This document shows, piece after piece, positions 51,520 to 60,795 of a stretch of DNA of 64,000 bases. The translations under genes and the position numbers were made by a program. Every line of letters starts with the position of its first letter. Within the stretch, counting starts at the first letter, position 1. Origin of the DNA: Micromonospora sp. WMMD1120 (GTDB lineage Bacteria; Actinomycetota; Actinomycetes; Mycobacteriales; Micromonosporaceae). The notes beneath the pieces are model-generated. The model had not been told where the DNA came from, made no database searches, and saw only the letters and a program-made list of their open reading frames with translations. The stretch is taken from positions 900,501-964,500 of the forward strand of contig NZ_JARUBO010000005.1 of the NCBI RefSeq assembly GCF_029626235.1, read 5' to 3'.

Positions 51520-53007
51520 ATGTCCGAGAAGTCGACCCGGGTGCTTCGGCGTCCGCCGGTCTGGCTTCCTCCGGCGCTGCTCACCCTGGCGGTGACGCTG
51601 ACCGGCCTGGACTCGGCGCAGCTCTGGCGGGACGAGCTGGCGACCTGGAGCGCGGCCACCCGGTCGCCCGGCGAGCTGGCCAGGCTGGCCGGCACCATCG
51701 ATGCCGCCACCGGGCCGTACTACCTGCTCATGCACGGCTGGACCACTGTCGCCGGGGACTCCACAGTCGCCCTGCGGCTGCCGGCCGTGCTGGCGATGGC
51801 GGTGGCCGCCGGGCTGCTCGCCGTACTCGGCGGGTGGCTCGTCGACCGGCGCTGCGGTCTCTTCGCCGGGCTGCTGTTCGCGGTGCTCCCCGGCACCTCC
51901 CGGTACGGGCAGGAGGCCCGCCCGTACGCCCTGGCCACGATGCTCGCTGTCCTCGCCACGGTGCTCCTGGTGGCCGCGCTGCGGCGGCCGAGCTGGGCCC
52001 GCTGGACCGGGTACGCGGTCGCCGTCACCGCGCTCGGGCTCATCCACCTGATCGCGCTCACCCTGCTCGTCGTACACGCGCTCGTGGTTGTGGTGACCTG
52101 GTGGCGCGGCCCGGCGGCGGCCGGCGTCGCCGCACCGGCTGCTCCCGGGGCCGCCCGGGACGGCCGGATGTGGCGGTGGGTGGTCGCGGTGGTGCCGGTC
52201 GCGGTACTGGTGGGTCCGCTGCTGATCGAGGCCCGGACACAGCGGTCCCGGCAGTTGAACTGGGTCCACCTGGCCCGGCTGGACGACCTGAGCGCGCTGC
52301 CCGGCGGCGTGACGCAGAGCAGCGTGGTGGGCGGCCTGCTGGTCGGGGTCGCCGGCCTGGGCGCCGCCCGGCTCGGGCGGCGTGCGCTGCTGCCGGTGAG
52401 CGCGGTCCTGTTGCCCGTGCTGCTGCTCTTCGCGGTCGGCGCGGTCGTGCCGCTGTGGGTGCCCCGCTACCTGGTCTTCGTGGTGCCCTTCGCGTGTCTG
52501 CTGGCCGGCGCGGCGCTGGCCGCGGTGCCCGCGCGGGCCGCGCTCGTCGTGGTGGTCCTGGCCGGGCTGCTCGGCCTGCCCGACCAGGCCGCGCTGCGCC
52601 GGACCCACGAGTGGCCCCGCACCGCCCCGGTGGACTACGCGGGGGCGGCGCGGGTGATCGCCGAGGGTCAACGGCCCGGGGACGGCATCGTCTACTCGCC
52701 CCGACGCAGTTGGCTCTTCCTCGACCTCGGCATCGACTACCACCTGGCGGACCGACCGCGGGACGTGCTGGTCACCGAGGACGAGGACCGTCGGGGTGAC
52801 CTGTGGGCGGCGGAGTGCCCCGACCCGGCGCGGTGCCTGACCGGCGCGGAACGGGTGTGGCTCGTCCTCTCCGGTCGGCACGGCGAACCGCTGCCAGCCG
52901 TGCCGGGAAAGAAGGGCGACGCGCTGCGCGAGGGCTTCACCGTCACCCAGGTCTGGCAGCGCCCCGGCCTGACCGTGGCCCTGCTGAATCGCCGCTCCGA
53001 CCGCTGA
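51520..53007 (+). CDS. Polytopic glycosyltransferase (GT39/ArnT-like)
   Basis: This 495-residue inner membrane protein has about ten to eleven helices. The first periplasmic loop carries the conserved acidic pair D-E in L-W-R-D-E-L-A-T-W near residue 37. A long C-terminal extracytoplasmic domain of about 130 residues follows. The topology is that of the GT-C family (PMT/ArnT/DPMT type) which uses polyprenyl-phosphate sugar donors. ATG 51520 is chosen, and a GTG nine bases upstream with GGGGGG next to it is possible. The acceptor is unknown. It lies between palindrome copy 3 and the PdtaS-like kinase. Confidence 0.82.
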   Translation: MSEKSTRVLRRPPVWLPPALLTLAVTLTGLDSAQLWRDELATWSAATRSPGELARLAGTIDAATGPYYLLMHGWTTVAGDSTVALRLPAVLAMAVAAGLLAVLGGWLVDRRCGLFAGLLFAVLPGTSRYGQEARPYALATMLAVLATVLLVAALRRPSWARWTGYAVAVTALGLIHLIALTLLVVHALVVVVTWWRGPAAAGVAAPAAPGAARDGRMWRWVVAVVPVAVLVGPLLIEARTQRSRQLNWVHLARLDDLSALPGGVTQSSVVGGLLVGVAGLGAARLGRRALLPVSAVLLPVLLLFAVGAVVPLWVPRYLVFVVPFACLLAGAALAAVPARAALVVVVLAGLLGLPDQAALRRTHEWPRTAPVDYAGAARVIAEGQRPGDGIVYSPRRSWLFLDLGIDYHLADRPRDVLVTEDEDRRGDLWAAECPDPARCLTGAERVWLVLSGRHGEPLPAVPGKKGDALREGFTVTQVWQRPGLTVALLNRRSDR

Positions 53008-53058
53008 CCCGCCGTCCCGACTGGCCGGAGCGAGCCGGGCCGGGGGCGGGGGCGGGCC

Positions 53059-54651
53059 TCAGGGTTGCGCGCGCCCGTCGGGGGCGTTGCGGGCCAGCGG
53101 TACGGCGAGCACGGCCTCGGTGCCGCCGTTGGCGCCGGCGCGCAACTCGATGGTGCCGCGCAACTCCCCGGTGACCAGCGCGCGGACGATCTGCAGGCCG
53201 AGCCGGCTGCCACGTTCGGCGTCGAAGTCCGGAGGTAGGCCGCGCCCGTTGTCGGTGACCGAGACGTGCAGCATCTTGCGGAACCGGTGGGCCGAGACCA
53301 CCACCTCGGGCCGCTCCGACGGGTCGACCTCGGCGACGGCGGCCGGCACCATGCCGGAGGCGGCGGGCACCGGGGCCTCGTCGGCCTCCTCGGCCGGCGG
53401 GAAGCCGTGCTCCACAGCGTTGAGCAGCAACTCGTTCAGGACCATCACCAGCGAGGTGGCGATCTCCGCCGGCAGCACACCGAAGCTGCCCCGGCGGCGC
53501 ATGCCGACGCTCACCTCGGTCACCGCGACCTCGGTCGCCGCGCTGGCCACCCGGTCGACGATGCCGTCGAACTCGACAGCCTCGTCGCTGGACATCGAAA
53601 GCGTCTCGTGCACCAGGGCGATCGAGGCGACCCGGCGGACCGACTCCTCCAACGCGACCCGCGCCTCCGGCATCGCCACCCGGCGGGCCTGCAACCGCAG
53701 CAGCGCGGCGACCGTCTGGAGGTTGTTCTTCACCCGGTGGTGGATCTCCCGGATGGTGGCGTCCTTGGTGATCAGCGCCCGGTCCCGGCGACGGACCTCG
53801 GTGATGTCCCGCACCAGCACCAACGCGCCGATCGGCACGCCGGCCGGCATCAGCGGCAGCGCCCGGGTGAGCATGGTGGCCCCCCGGGCGTCGATCTCCC
53901 GTCGCGGCGGCCCCTCGCCGCGCAACGCGGCCAGGATGCCGTTCGCCGCCTCGGTGCCCTCCAACGGGTCACCGGCCAGCCGGCGGTGCAGCCCGGCCAG
54001 GTCCTCGCCCACCAGGTGCGAGACGTAGCCCAGGCGGCGGTACGCGGACTGGGCGTTCGGGCTGGCGTAGGTGACCTTGCCGCCGGCGTCGAGCCGCACC
54101 AGGCCGTCGCCGACCCGGGGCGCGGACGTGGTCTCGCCCGGATGACGCGGCGGCGGGAAGGTGCCGTCCGCGATCATCTGCGCCAGGTCGTCGGCGGTGG
54201 TCAGGTAGTTCAACTCCAGCTGGCTGGGGGTACGGGCGGTGGAGAGGTTGGTGTCCCGTCCCACCACGGCGATCACCTCACCGGCCTCCCCCTCGGCGGT
54301 GCGCAGCCGGACCGGGATCGCCTCGTGCCGGGCCGGCACGTCGCCGTACCAGACCGGGTCGCCCTCCCGCCAGATCCGGCCCTGGGAGTACGCCACCCCG
54401 AGGTGGGCCACCTCCGACCCGCCGACGATCCGGCCCACCTGGTCGTCCTGGTAGGCGGTGGGCGCGGTGGTCGGGCGGACCTGGGCGACGCAGAGGAACG
54501 TGCCGTCGGCGTCGACGGGCACCCAGAGCAGCAGGTCAGCGAAGGACAGGTCGGAGAGCAACTGCCAGTCGCCGGCGATCCGGTGCAGGTGGTCGATGTC
54601 GGCCGGACGGAGGTGGGTGTGCTCCTCGGCGAGGTCGCGCAGCGTGGACAC
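53059..54651 (-). CDS. pdtaS: Cytoplasmic sensor histidine kinase, PdtaS-like
   Basis: This 530-residue soluble kinase contains a GAF-type domain (about 15-170), a PAS domain (about 185-290), a HisKA_2 domain with H-H-R-V-K-N-N-L-Q-T-V near residue 310, and a HATPase (about 400-520) with L-N-E-L-L-L-N-A-V-E-H-G and D-N-G-R-G-L-P. PdtaS phosphorylates the ANTAR RNA-binding regulator PdtaR in Mycobacterium, where it lies next to whiB1 (Rv3220c). No PdtaR gene occurs in this window. Ala/Pro insert of about 25 residues within HATPase domain is unusual. Confidence 0.9.
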   Translation of the reverse strand: MSTLRDLAEEHTHLRPADIDHLHRIAGDWQLLSDLSFADLLLWVPVDADGTFLCVAQVRPTTAPTAYQDDQVGRIVGGSEVAHLGVAYSQGRIWREGDPVWYGDVPARHEAIPVRLRTAEGEAGEVIAVVGRDTNLSTARTPSQLELNYLTTADDLAQMIADGTFPPPRHPGETTSAPRVGDGLVRLDAGGKVTYASPNAQSAYRRLGYVSHLVGEDLAGLHRRLAGDPLEGTEAANGILAALRGEGPPRREIDARGATMLTRALPLMPAGVPIGALVLVRDITEVRRRDRALITKDATIREIHHRVKNNLQTVAALLRLQARRVAMPEARVALEESVRRVASIALVHETLSMSSDEAVEFDGIVDRVASAATEVAVTEVSVGMRRRGSFGVLPAEIATSLVMVLNELLLNAVEHGFPPAEEADEAPVPAASGMVPAAVAEVDPSERPEVVVSAHRFRKMLHVSVTDNGRGLPPDFDAERGSRLGLQIVRALVTGELRGTIELRAGANGGTEAVLAVPLARNAPDGRAQP

Positions 54652-54676
54652 GGTGACCAGGGTGCCACGCCGCGCC

Positions 54677-55729
54677 TCACATCGTCGCGGTGACCTTCTT
54701 CAGGCCGCGCGGCGCGTCCGGGTCCTCACCCCGGGTCAGCGCCAGGGCCAGGGCCAACCGCTGCAACGGCAGGATGTCCAGCAGTGGGGCGTACCGCTCG
54801 TCGACCTCGGGCACGGCCAGCCGGGTCGCGCCCGGCACGTCGGCGGAGCCGACCACGACGACATCGGCGCGACGTTCACCGAGGCGGGGCAACACCTCGC
54901 CCATCGAACGCCCGCCGGGACCGGAGCCGACGACCGCGAGCACCGGGACCTCCGGGTCGGTCATCGCCAGCGGGCCGTGCAGCAGGTCGGCGCCCGAGAA
55001 GGCGAGGGCCGGCAGGTAGGAGGTCTCCATCAGTTTCAGCGCTGCCTCGCGGGCGGTCGGGTACGCGTACCCCCGACCGGTGGTGACCAGTTGGCGGGCG
55101 AACCGGTAGCGCGGCGCGAGCTGCGCAGGGGTGCCGTCGGTCAGGGTGCGGGCGGCCAGGTCGGGGAGCGCGTCGAGAGCCTTCCGCTCGGCGGCCGGGA
55201 GCACGCCGTCGCCGGCCCGGACCCCCTCCACCAGCATCAACAGGGCGAGCAGCTCGGCCGTGTAGGTCTTTGTCGCGGCCACCGCCCGCTCGTGCCCGGC
55301 GGCGATGTCGACGCTCAGCTCGGCCGCCTCGACGAGCGGCGAGTCGGGCGCGTTGGTCACCGCGAGGGTCAGCGCCCCGGACGCGCGGGCGGCGCGCAGC
55401 ACCTCGGTCAGGTCGGGTGAGCCGCCGCTCTGGCTGACGCCGACGACGAGCGCGTCGGACAGGTCGGGGCGGGCCCCGAAGAGGGTGACCACGCTGGGCG
55501 AGGCGAGCCCGGCGGGCAGGCCGAGCCGGATCTCGGTCAGGTACGCCCCGTAGAGCGCCGCGTGGTCGGAGGTGCCCCGGGCGGTGAAGACCACGTGCCG
55601 TGGGCGGCGCTCGGCGATGACCGCCGCCACCCGGGCGATCTCGGTGGCGCTGGCCGTGGCGAGCAGGCGCGCGTAGCCGGCCGGCTGCTCGTCGATGTCG
55701 GCGGCCATGCCAGCCCCTGCGCGTGTCAC
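54677..55729 (-). CDS. SIS-domain sugar isomerase/deaminase-like protein
   Basis: This 350-residue protein starts at GTG 55729, six bases after AGAGGGGA. A shorter ATG at 55708 is possible. Two SIS domains are visible (about 35-175 and 200-345), with F-T-A-R-G-T-S-D-H-A-A and V-S-Q-S-G-G-S-P-D in the first, and E-T-S-Y-L-P-A-L-A-F-S-G-A-D-L-L-H-G-P-L-A in the second. The family includes the isomerase half of GlmS, AgaS and NagB-II glucosamine-6-phosphate deaminases. It has no glutaminase domain, so NagB-II or FrlB-like activity is more probable than GlmS. Confidence 0.86.
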   Translation of the reverse strand: MTRAGAGMAADIDEQPAGYARLLATASATEIARVAAVIAERRPRHVVFTARGTSDHAALYGAYLTEIRLGLPAGLASPSVVTLFGARPDLSDALVVGVSQSGGSPDLTEVLRAARASGALTLAVTNAPDSPLVEAAELSVDIAAGHERAVAATKTYTAELLALLMLVEGVRAGDGVLPAAERKALDALPDLAARTLTDGTPAQLAPRYRFARQLVTTGRGYAYPTAREAALKLMETSYLPALAFSGADLLHGPLAMTDPEVPVLAVVGSGPGGRSMGEVLPRLGERRADVVVVGSADVPGATRLAVPEVDERYAPLLDILPLQRLALALALTRGEDPDAPRGLKKVTATM

Positions 55730-55899
55730 TGCCACTCCCCTCTCTGCGCGGTTGCCGCGCGAATCTTGCTCAGTCTTGCATTTTTCCATCCCGTACAGCA
55801 ATTGAACGAGCAGAAGTGCGCAGTAGCTCACCTGGTGATCTCAATATCAACTACGCTGGACGCGGCCGCACCCGGTCCAACCCGTGACGAGAGGACGAC

Positions 55900-57735
55900 G
55901 TGCCCGACGGAACGGACGACTCCGCGCTCTCGGCGACCGAGGAGCTGGCGCTGGCCCGGCTGGCCCTCGACGAGGGCGACCTGCACCACGCCGCCGGGCA
56001 CCTCGCCGGCGCGTTGGCGCGGGCGCCCACCCTCCCGGAGGTCCACGAGACGCTGGCCCGGCTGGCCGCGACGGACGGCGGCGGCCTCGACCTCTTCCCG
56101 ATCAACCACCACACCTTCGTCGGCGCCGTCGTCGCGCGGGCGCACCTCCTCGCCACCGCCGGCCGCCCCGCCGAAGGACTCGACCTACTGGCCGTGGCGA
56201 CCGTCTACGCACCCGGCGCCCAGTGGGCCGGCGTGCCCTGGGTCACCGCGCCCGAACTCGCCGAACGACTCCCCCCGGAACACATCGCCCGCGTCCTCAT
56301 GCAGGTCTGCGCCGCGCTGCCCGACCCGGTGCCGCGGGTCGGTCGGGCCGCGCTGATCCCGTACCTCACGCTCGCCCGCAACGCGGCCACCGTGCACCCC
56401 GAGCACGGCCTCCTGCTGGGCGCGGCGTCCGCGTTGGCCCGGCGTCTCGGCGAGGTCGAGCTGGCCGTCCGCTGGGCCTCCCGAGGGGTACGCGCACAGC
56501 CCTCGAAGATGGGCGAGGTGTGGCTCGGGTACGCGTACCGCAGCTCGGGCCGGACCCGCGACGGCCTGGCGGCCCTCGGTCGGGCCGTCGAGCTGGACCC
56601 CGACGACCTGGCGATCTACGCGGACATCGCGGGCACGCTCGCCGAGATCGGCCGGCTCGACGAGGCGCTGGAGTGGGCCGAGCGGGCCCTGGCGCGCGAC
56701 CCCTCCTTCGACTGCGCGGTGCACACCGCCCACCGGGTACGCCACCTACGCGACGGCAACCTCGCCCACCTGGTCGCCCTCGCCGACTTCGTCCGCGACC
56801 ATCCGGACGACAGCCACGAGCACGGCGACCTCGCCCAGTGCTGCCGGAGTCGACCCTGGCTCGGTCAACTGACCCCGGCCGGCGGCGCGCTCGTCGACGC
56901 GCTGCGGCAGGCGGTGGCCGACGACGACAACGGCCTGGGCGGCACGGTGAGCCTGGCCGCCCCCGCCCCGCCGAGCGCTGTCGTGACGGCGCTCGCCAAC
57001 GCTCCCGGGCTGCGGATGGTTGTCGACGCGGTGCCGGAGCCGGACCCGCGCGAGCCACGCCGGGCGTCGGCCCGGCGGCTGTGGCACTACGCCGGGCAGA
57101 TTCCCACGCCCGCGCTGCCGGCTCCCTCGCCCACCGCTGTCGAACGGGTCGGGCAGATCGCGCACCCGGCCTGGGCGCACCCGCCGGCGGCGTACGACGC
57201 GGCGGTGGGCCTGGCCGGCCTGGACGTGGCCGACCTGCTCGGCCTGCTGGTGCACCCACCGGCCGCGCCGGCCAACGCGGTGGGTCGACTGCTGGCCGCC
57301 CACGACCCGTCGGTCTGGGTCCGTGGCGTGCAGGTGTGGGCCTGCCTGGGGCTGCTGCACCACCGCACCGACGAGCCGTGGGAGGGGTCGACACGGCGGC
57401 GGGTGCTGCTCGACCTGATCTGGGGCGTCGAGGACTGGGTCACCGAGGCAGCGCTGTTCGCCCTGGTCACCGCCGCCTGGGTCGACCCCGAGGTCCGGCC
57501 GGACGTGGCGCGGGTGGTGGGCGAACGTCTCGCCGACGCGGCCGCCGTGGCACGGACCCGACCGGTCCCGATCATCGCCTCGCTGGCCCACCTGACGCTC
57601 GCCACGCCGGAGCTGGACCCGGGCACCGCGGCCCTGGCCGGCGAACTGCTCGACACCTACTCCCCGCGACTCCCCCGCCCCCGCAACCCACTGCGCCGCC
57701 TCTGGCAACGCCTAACCCGCCCCCGCAACCCCTAA
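55900..57735 (+). CDS. TPR-repeat protein
   Basis: This 611-residue soluble protein starts at GTG 55900. Residues 15-60 and 160-290 contain tetratricopeptide-like helical pairs (A-x-x-x-L-G-R-A-V-E-L-D-P-D-D-L-A-I-Y-x-D-I, A-L-E-W-A-E-R-A-L-A-R-D-P). The C-terminal half is helical and contains the conserved-looking L-V-H-P-P-A-A-P-A-N. The last 20 residues carry a duplicated R-P-R-N-P. It probably acts as a scaffold. There is no membrane segment. It is divergent from the SIS gene and converges with the MFS transporter across palindrome copy 4. Function unknown. Confidence 0.8.
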   Translation: MPDGTDDSALSATEELALARLALDEGDLHHAAGHLAGALARAPTLPEVHETLARLAATDGGGLDLFPINHHTFVGAVVARAHLLATAGRPAEGLDLLAVATVYAPGAQWAGVPWVTAPELAERLPPEHIARVLMQVCAALPDPVPRVGRAALIPYLTLARNAATVHPEHGLLLGAASALARRLGEVELAVRWASRGVRAQPSKMGEVWLGYAYRSSGRTRDGLAALGRAVELDPDDLAIYADIAGTLAEIGRLDEALEWAERALARDPSFDCAVHTAHRVRHLRDGNLAHLVALADFVRDHPDDSHEHGDLAQCCRSRPWLGQLTPAGGALVDALRQAVADDDNGLGGTVSLAAPAPPSAVVTALANAPGLRMVVDAVPEPDPREPRRASARRLWHYAGQIPTPALPAPSPTAVERVGQIAHPAWAHPPAAYDAAVGLAGLDVADLLGLLVHPPAAPANAVGRLLAAHDPSVWVRGVQVWACLGLLHHRTDEPWEGSTRRRVLLDLIWGVEDWVTEAALFALVTAAWVDPEVRPDVARVVGERLADAAAVARTRPVPIIASLAHLTLATPELDPGTAALAGELLDTYSPRLPRPRNPLRRLWQRLTRPRNP

Positions 57736-57779
57736 CCCCACCCCCTCCCCACCCCCCACCCCCCCGCGCCCCCTTCCCC

Positions 57780-57852
57780 GCGATCTTGCACTCGCTGTCG
57801 TCGATTCGCCGGGAAGGGGAGCTTTTGTCGACGCAGAAAGTGCAAGATCGCG
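57780..57852. repeat. Intergenic palindrome, CGATCTTGCAC family, copy 4
   Basis: The arms CGCGATCTTGCAC (57780-57792) and GTGCAAGATCGCG (57840-57852) are exact, with a GTCG / CGAC pair inside. It lies between convergent genes, with C-rich DNA left (57736-57779) and G-rich DNA right (57853-57905). Confidence 0.88.
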
Positions 57853-57905
57853 CGGGTGGGGGGTGGGGTGCGGAGCGCGGGGGTGGGGGCGGGGCGGGGT
57901 GGGGG

Positions 57906-59495
57906 TTAGGCGACGGGGGCTTTGCCGAGGGCGGTCTCGGCCTCTTCCTCCGGGGTGGCCTGGGGCGGCGCGTCGTTCGCGGTGCGGAGCGGGATCTCCT
58001 TGATGAACCAGGCCAGCACCGGGATCACGACGGTGAAGAGCGCCGCCCAGAGGAAGACGTGCGAGATCGCGTCGGCGAGACCGCCGAGGACCAGCTCGCG
58101 CGCCTGGGCGGGCAGTTGCTTGAGCTTCGCCAGGTCCATCCCCGCGCCGGCCTCACCGCCGCCGCCGAAGGCCGACCCGGCGGCCGAGTCCGCCAACCGG
58201 TTGGCGAAGATCGCGCCGAACAGCGAGATGCCGAACGAGCCGCCGATCGACCGGAAGAAGGTCGCCGCGCCGCTGGCCGCGCCAAGGTCCTTCTGCTCCA
58301 CGCTGTTCTGGGCGATCAGCATCGAGGTCTGCATGAGGAAGCCCATGCCGACGCCGAGCACGATCATGTAGAGCGACGACGTCAGCTTGCTGGTGTTGGT
58401 GTCCAGCATGGACAGCAGCACCATGCCGGCCGTCATGACCACGCCACCGACGATCGGGTATGCCCGGTACTTGCCGTTGCGGGTGATCGCCCGGCCGATG
58501 GCCAGCGAGACGACGAGCATGCCGAACATCAGGGGCAGCAGCAGCAGACCGCTGTTGGTCGCCGACGCCCCCTGCACGGTCTGCTGGTAGAGCGGCAGGA
58601 AGTTCATCGCGCCGAACATCGCGAAGCCGAGCATGAAACCGATCACCGAGATCAGCGCGAAGTTGCGGTTCGCGAACAGCGCCAACGGCAGGATCGGCTC
58701 CGGCACGCGCCGCTCCACCAGGCCGAACGCCAACAGCGCGAGCGCGGCCACCACCATCAGGCCGAGGATCTGCGGCGACGTCCAGTCGTACTCGTTGCCA
58801 CCCCAGGTGGTGATGAGCACGATCGCGGTGATGCCGGCGGAGAGCAGCCCGGCGCCGAGCCAGTCGATCCGGTGCTCGGTGCGGTACTTCGGCAGGTGCA
58901 TCGTGGTGATCAGCACCAGCAGCGCGACGCCGCCGAGCGGCAGGTTGACGTAGAACGCCCACCGCCAGGAGAGGTGGTCGGTGATGAAGCCACCGACCAG
59001 CGGGCCGGCGACCATGGCGATGGCCATGATGCCCGCCATCATGCCCTGGTAGCGCCCACGCTCGCGGGGCGGCACCAGGTCACCGATGATCGCCATCACG
59101 CCGACCATGAGGCCACCGGCGCCGAGGCCCTGCACGGCACGGAAGGCGATGAGCTGGACCATGCCGTCCTCCGGGCCGCCGAACATACCCGAGCCGGACA
59201 TGCCGCAGAGGGCGGAGCCGACGATGAAGATGACGACCGAGGTCAGGAAGACCGACTTGCGGCCGTACAGGTCACCGAGCTTGCCCCAGATCGGGGTGGA
59301 GACCGTGGTGCCCAGGACGTACGCGGTGACCACCCAGGTGAAGTGGTTGAGGCCGCCGAACTCGCCGACGATCCGCGGTAGCGCGGTGCTGACGATCATG
59401 TTGTCGAGCATCGCGAGCATCATCGCGATCATCAGCCCGAACAGCACGACCCGGATGTTGTTGGGTCGCGTGCCGGCCTGGGTTGCCTGAGTCAT
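57906..59495 (-). CDS. DHA2-family MFS multidrug exporter (EmrB/QacA type)
   Basis: This 529-residue inner membrane transporter has 14 helices. Characteristic motifs are D-N-M-I-V-S-T-A-L-P near residue 30 (motif D1), G-K-L-G-D-L-Y-G-R-K near 75 (motif A) and V-G-P-L-V-G-G-F near 155 (motif C). These are proton-driven drug/proton antiporters. The ATG follows GGGGGGAG. It is divergent to a TetR regulator and the 113-base gap holds clear operator dyads, so it is very probably repressed by that regulator and induced by a substrate drug. The specificity is unknown. Confidence 0.94.
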   Translation of the reverse strand: MTQATQAGTRPNNIRVVLFGLMIAMMLAMLDNMIVSTALPRIVGEFGGLNHFTWVVTAYVLGTTVSTPIWGKLGDLYGRKSVFLTSVVIFIVGSALCGMSGSGMFGGPEDGMVQLIAFRAVQGLGAGGLMVGVMAIIGDLVPPRERGRYQGMMAGIMAIAMVAGPLVGGFITDHLSWRWAFYVNLPLGGVALLVLITTMHLPKYRTEHRIDWLGAGLLSAGITAIVLITTWGGNEYDWTSPQILGLMVVAALALLAFGLVERRVPEPILPLALFANRNFALISVIGFMLGFAMFGAMNFLPLYQQTVQGASATNSGLLLLPLMFGMLVVSLAIGRAITRNGKYRAYPIVGGVVMTAGMVLLSMLDTNTSKLTSSLYMIVLGVGMGFLMQTSMLIAQNSVEQKDLGAASGAATFFRSIGGSFGISLFGAIFANRLADSAAGSAFGGGGEAGAGMDLAKLKQLPAQARELVLGGLADAISHVFLWAALFTVVIPVLAWFIKEIPLRTANDAPPQATPEEEAETALGKAPVA

Positions 59496-59525
59496 AGGTA
59501 AGCTCCCCCCTAAGGATTGCCATAC

Positions 59526-59569
59526 TTACTTGCCGCCCGGCTAGTAACCTTACTAGCCGCACGGTAAGT
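59526..59569. promoter_or_regulatory. TetR operator dyads between the MFS and tetR genes
   Basis: A perfect dyad GGCTAGTAA-CC-TTACTAGCC lies at 59539-59558. An overlapping dyad TTACTTGCCG-CC-CGGCTAGTAA (59526-59547) has one mismatch. A further half-site, GGTAAGT, lies near 59563-59569. The half-site word TTACTWGCCG repeats every 24 bases, which suits cooperative binding of two dimers. The location in the divergent promoter region supports autoregulation and control of the exporter. Confidence 0.8.
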
Positions 59570-59608
59570 TGGATAGCGAACGACGGTCAAGCCAATTGGG
59601 GGGCGCGG

Positions 59609-60184
59609 GTGAGGGAGAGCACAGGCGGGACCCGGGAACGGATCAAGACCGTCGCGCTCGAGCTCTTTACCGAGCAGGGGTACGAGAAGACCTCGCTCCG
59701 GGAGATCGCCGAGCGCCTCAATGTCACGAAGGCCGCCCTCTACTACCACTTCAAGAGCAAGGACGACATCGTCGCCAGCTTCGTGGAGGACCGGCTGGAA
59801 CGCATGGACGCGCTCGTCGCCTGGGCCGAGTCACAACCCTCGACCCTGGCCACCCGCCGCGAGCTGATCTCCCGGTACGCCGACACGATGTTCAGCGGCG
59901 ACCAGCCGTCGGTGATGCGCTTCTTCGAGCAGAACCAGACCGCGCTCAAGAGCCTCGCGGCCGGTCAGAAGATGCGTGGGCGGATGATGGAGTTGGCCAA
60001 CGCGCTCTGTCGGGGCGACGATTCCCCCGCCGCCCAACTGCGTGCCGCGCTGTCGCTCTTCGCGGTGCACACCAGCTGGTTCGCGGTCCGCGCGCCACAC
60101 GTCAGCGACGACGAGCGCCGCAAGCTCGCCCTGGACGTGGCCGACGAACTGCTGGCCGCCATCGCGACCGAGCCCGGCGCCTGA
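59609..60184 (+). CDS. TetR-family transcriptional repressor
   Basis: This 191-residue regulator has an N-terminal helix-turn-helix (about residues 12-58) with T-S-L-R-E-I-A-E-R-L-N-V-T-K-A-A-L-Y-Y-H-F-K-S-K-D-D. A helical ligand-binding C-terminal domain follows. GTG 59609 is the likely start. It is divergent to the DHA2 exporter with operator dyads between, the classical arrangement in which drug binding releases the repressor. The ligand is unknown but is likely also an exporter substrate. Confidence 0.92.
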   Translation: MRESTGGTRERIKTVALELFTEQGYEKTSLREIAERLNVTKAALYYHFKSKDDIVASFVEDRLERMDALVAWAESQPSTLATRRELISRYADTMFSGDQPSVMRFFEQNQTALKSLAAGQKMRGRMMELANALCRGDDSPAAQLRAALSLFAVHTSWFAVRAPHVSDDERRKLALDVADELLAAIATEPGA

Positions 60185-60200
60185 CCGGACGCCGCTCGCC

Positions 60201-60252
60201 GCCGGGCCGATGCACGCCCGCCGACGGGCCGATGCACGCCCGCCGCCGGGTC
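60201..60252 (+). repeat. 22-bp tandem duplication after tetR
   Basis: The unit (G-C/A)CGGGCCGATGCACGCCCGCC appears twice (60201-60222 and 60223-60244), with a partial third copy. It lies in the gap between the convergent tetR and GNAT genes. Confidence 0.7.
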
Positions 60253-60285
60253 GGGTGACGCTCGGCGGCGCGCGTCGGGCGGCCC

Positions 60286-60795
60286 TCAACCGTGGGTCAG
60301 GTCCAGTCGCAGGCCGAGCAGGTTGACCCCCGCCACCGGCGACCAGTCCTTCTCCGGCACCCGGACGAAGCCACGCCGGGCGTAGAGCCGGTGCGCCGAC
60401 TCGGCCATCCCGGCCCGGACGCAGATCACCAGCGCCGTGCACCCCAACCTGGTCGCCCGGTCGACACACGCCTCGACCAGCGCCACACCGACACCCCGCC
60501 CTTGCGCGCCCGGGTCGACAGCGAGCATCCGGAACTCGGCCTCGCCCGGCCCGGACAATTCGGCGTACCGGGTGCCGGGCAGCACGAACGTCACCGAGCC
60601 GAGCACGGCGCCGGTCACCTCGTCGACGGCGACGAGCACCTCGCCACTGGCGGCACGGCTCGACACGTCGGCCAACACCTCGCCGTACCCGTGCTCGCCC
60701 TTGAGTTGACCGTCCGCCTCGTAGGCGGCCACTGTCAGCCGGGCCACCGCCGGGAAGTCAGCCGGCTCGGCCGGACGGACCCGGAGTCCGGTCAA
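60286..60795 (-). CDS. GNAT-family N-acetyltransferase
   Basis: This 169-residue protein has a TTG start at 60795 that overlaps the stop of the biotinyl protein gene (TTGA). The motifs V-R-P-A-E-P-A-D-F-P-A-V-A-R-L-T, M-L-A-V-D-P-G-A-Q-G-R-G-V-G-V-A-L (acetyl-CoA loop near residue 105) and A-H-R-L-Y-A-R-R-G-F-V-R give the GNAT fold. Its N-terminus is inferred from the overlap because no ATG/GTG precedes the fold. The substrate is unknown. It is probably cotranscribed with the biotinyl protein. Confidence 0.82.
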   Translation of the reverse strand: MTGLRVRPAEPADFPAVARLTVAAYEADGQLKGEHGYGEVLADVSSRAASGEVLVAVDEVTGAVLGSVTFVLPGTRYAELSGPGEAEFRMLAVDPGAQGRGVGVALVEACVDRATRLGCTALVICVRAGMAESAHRLYARRGFVRVPEKDWSPVAGVNLLGLRLDLTHG

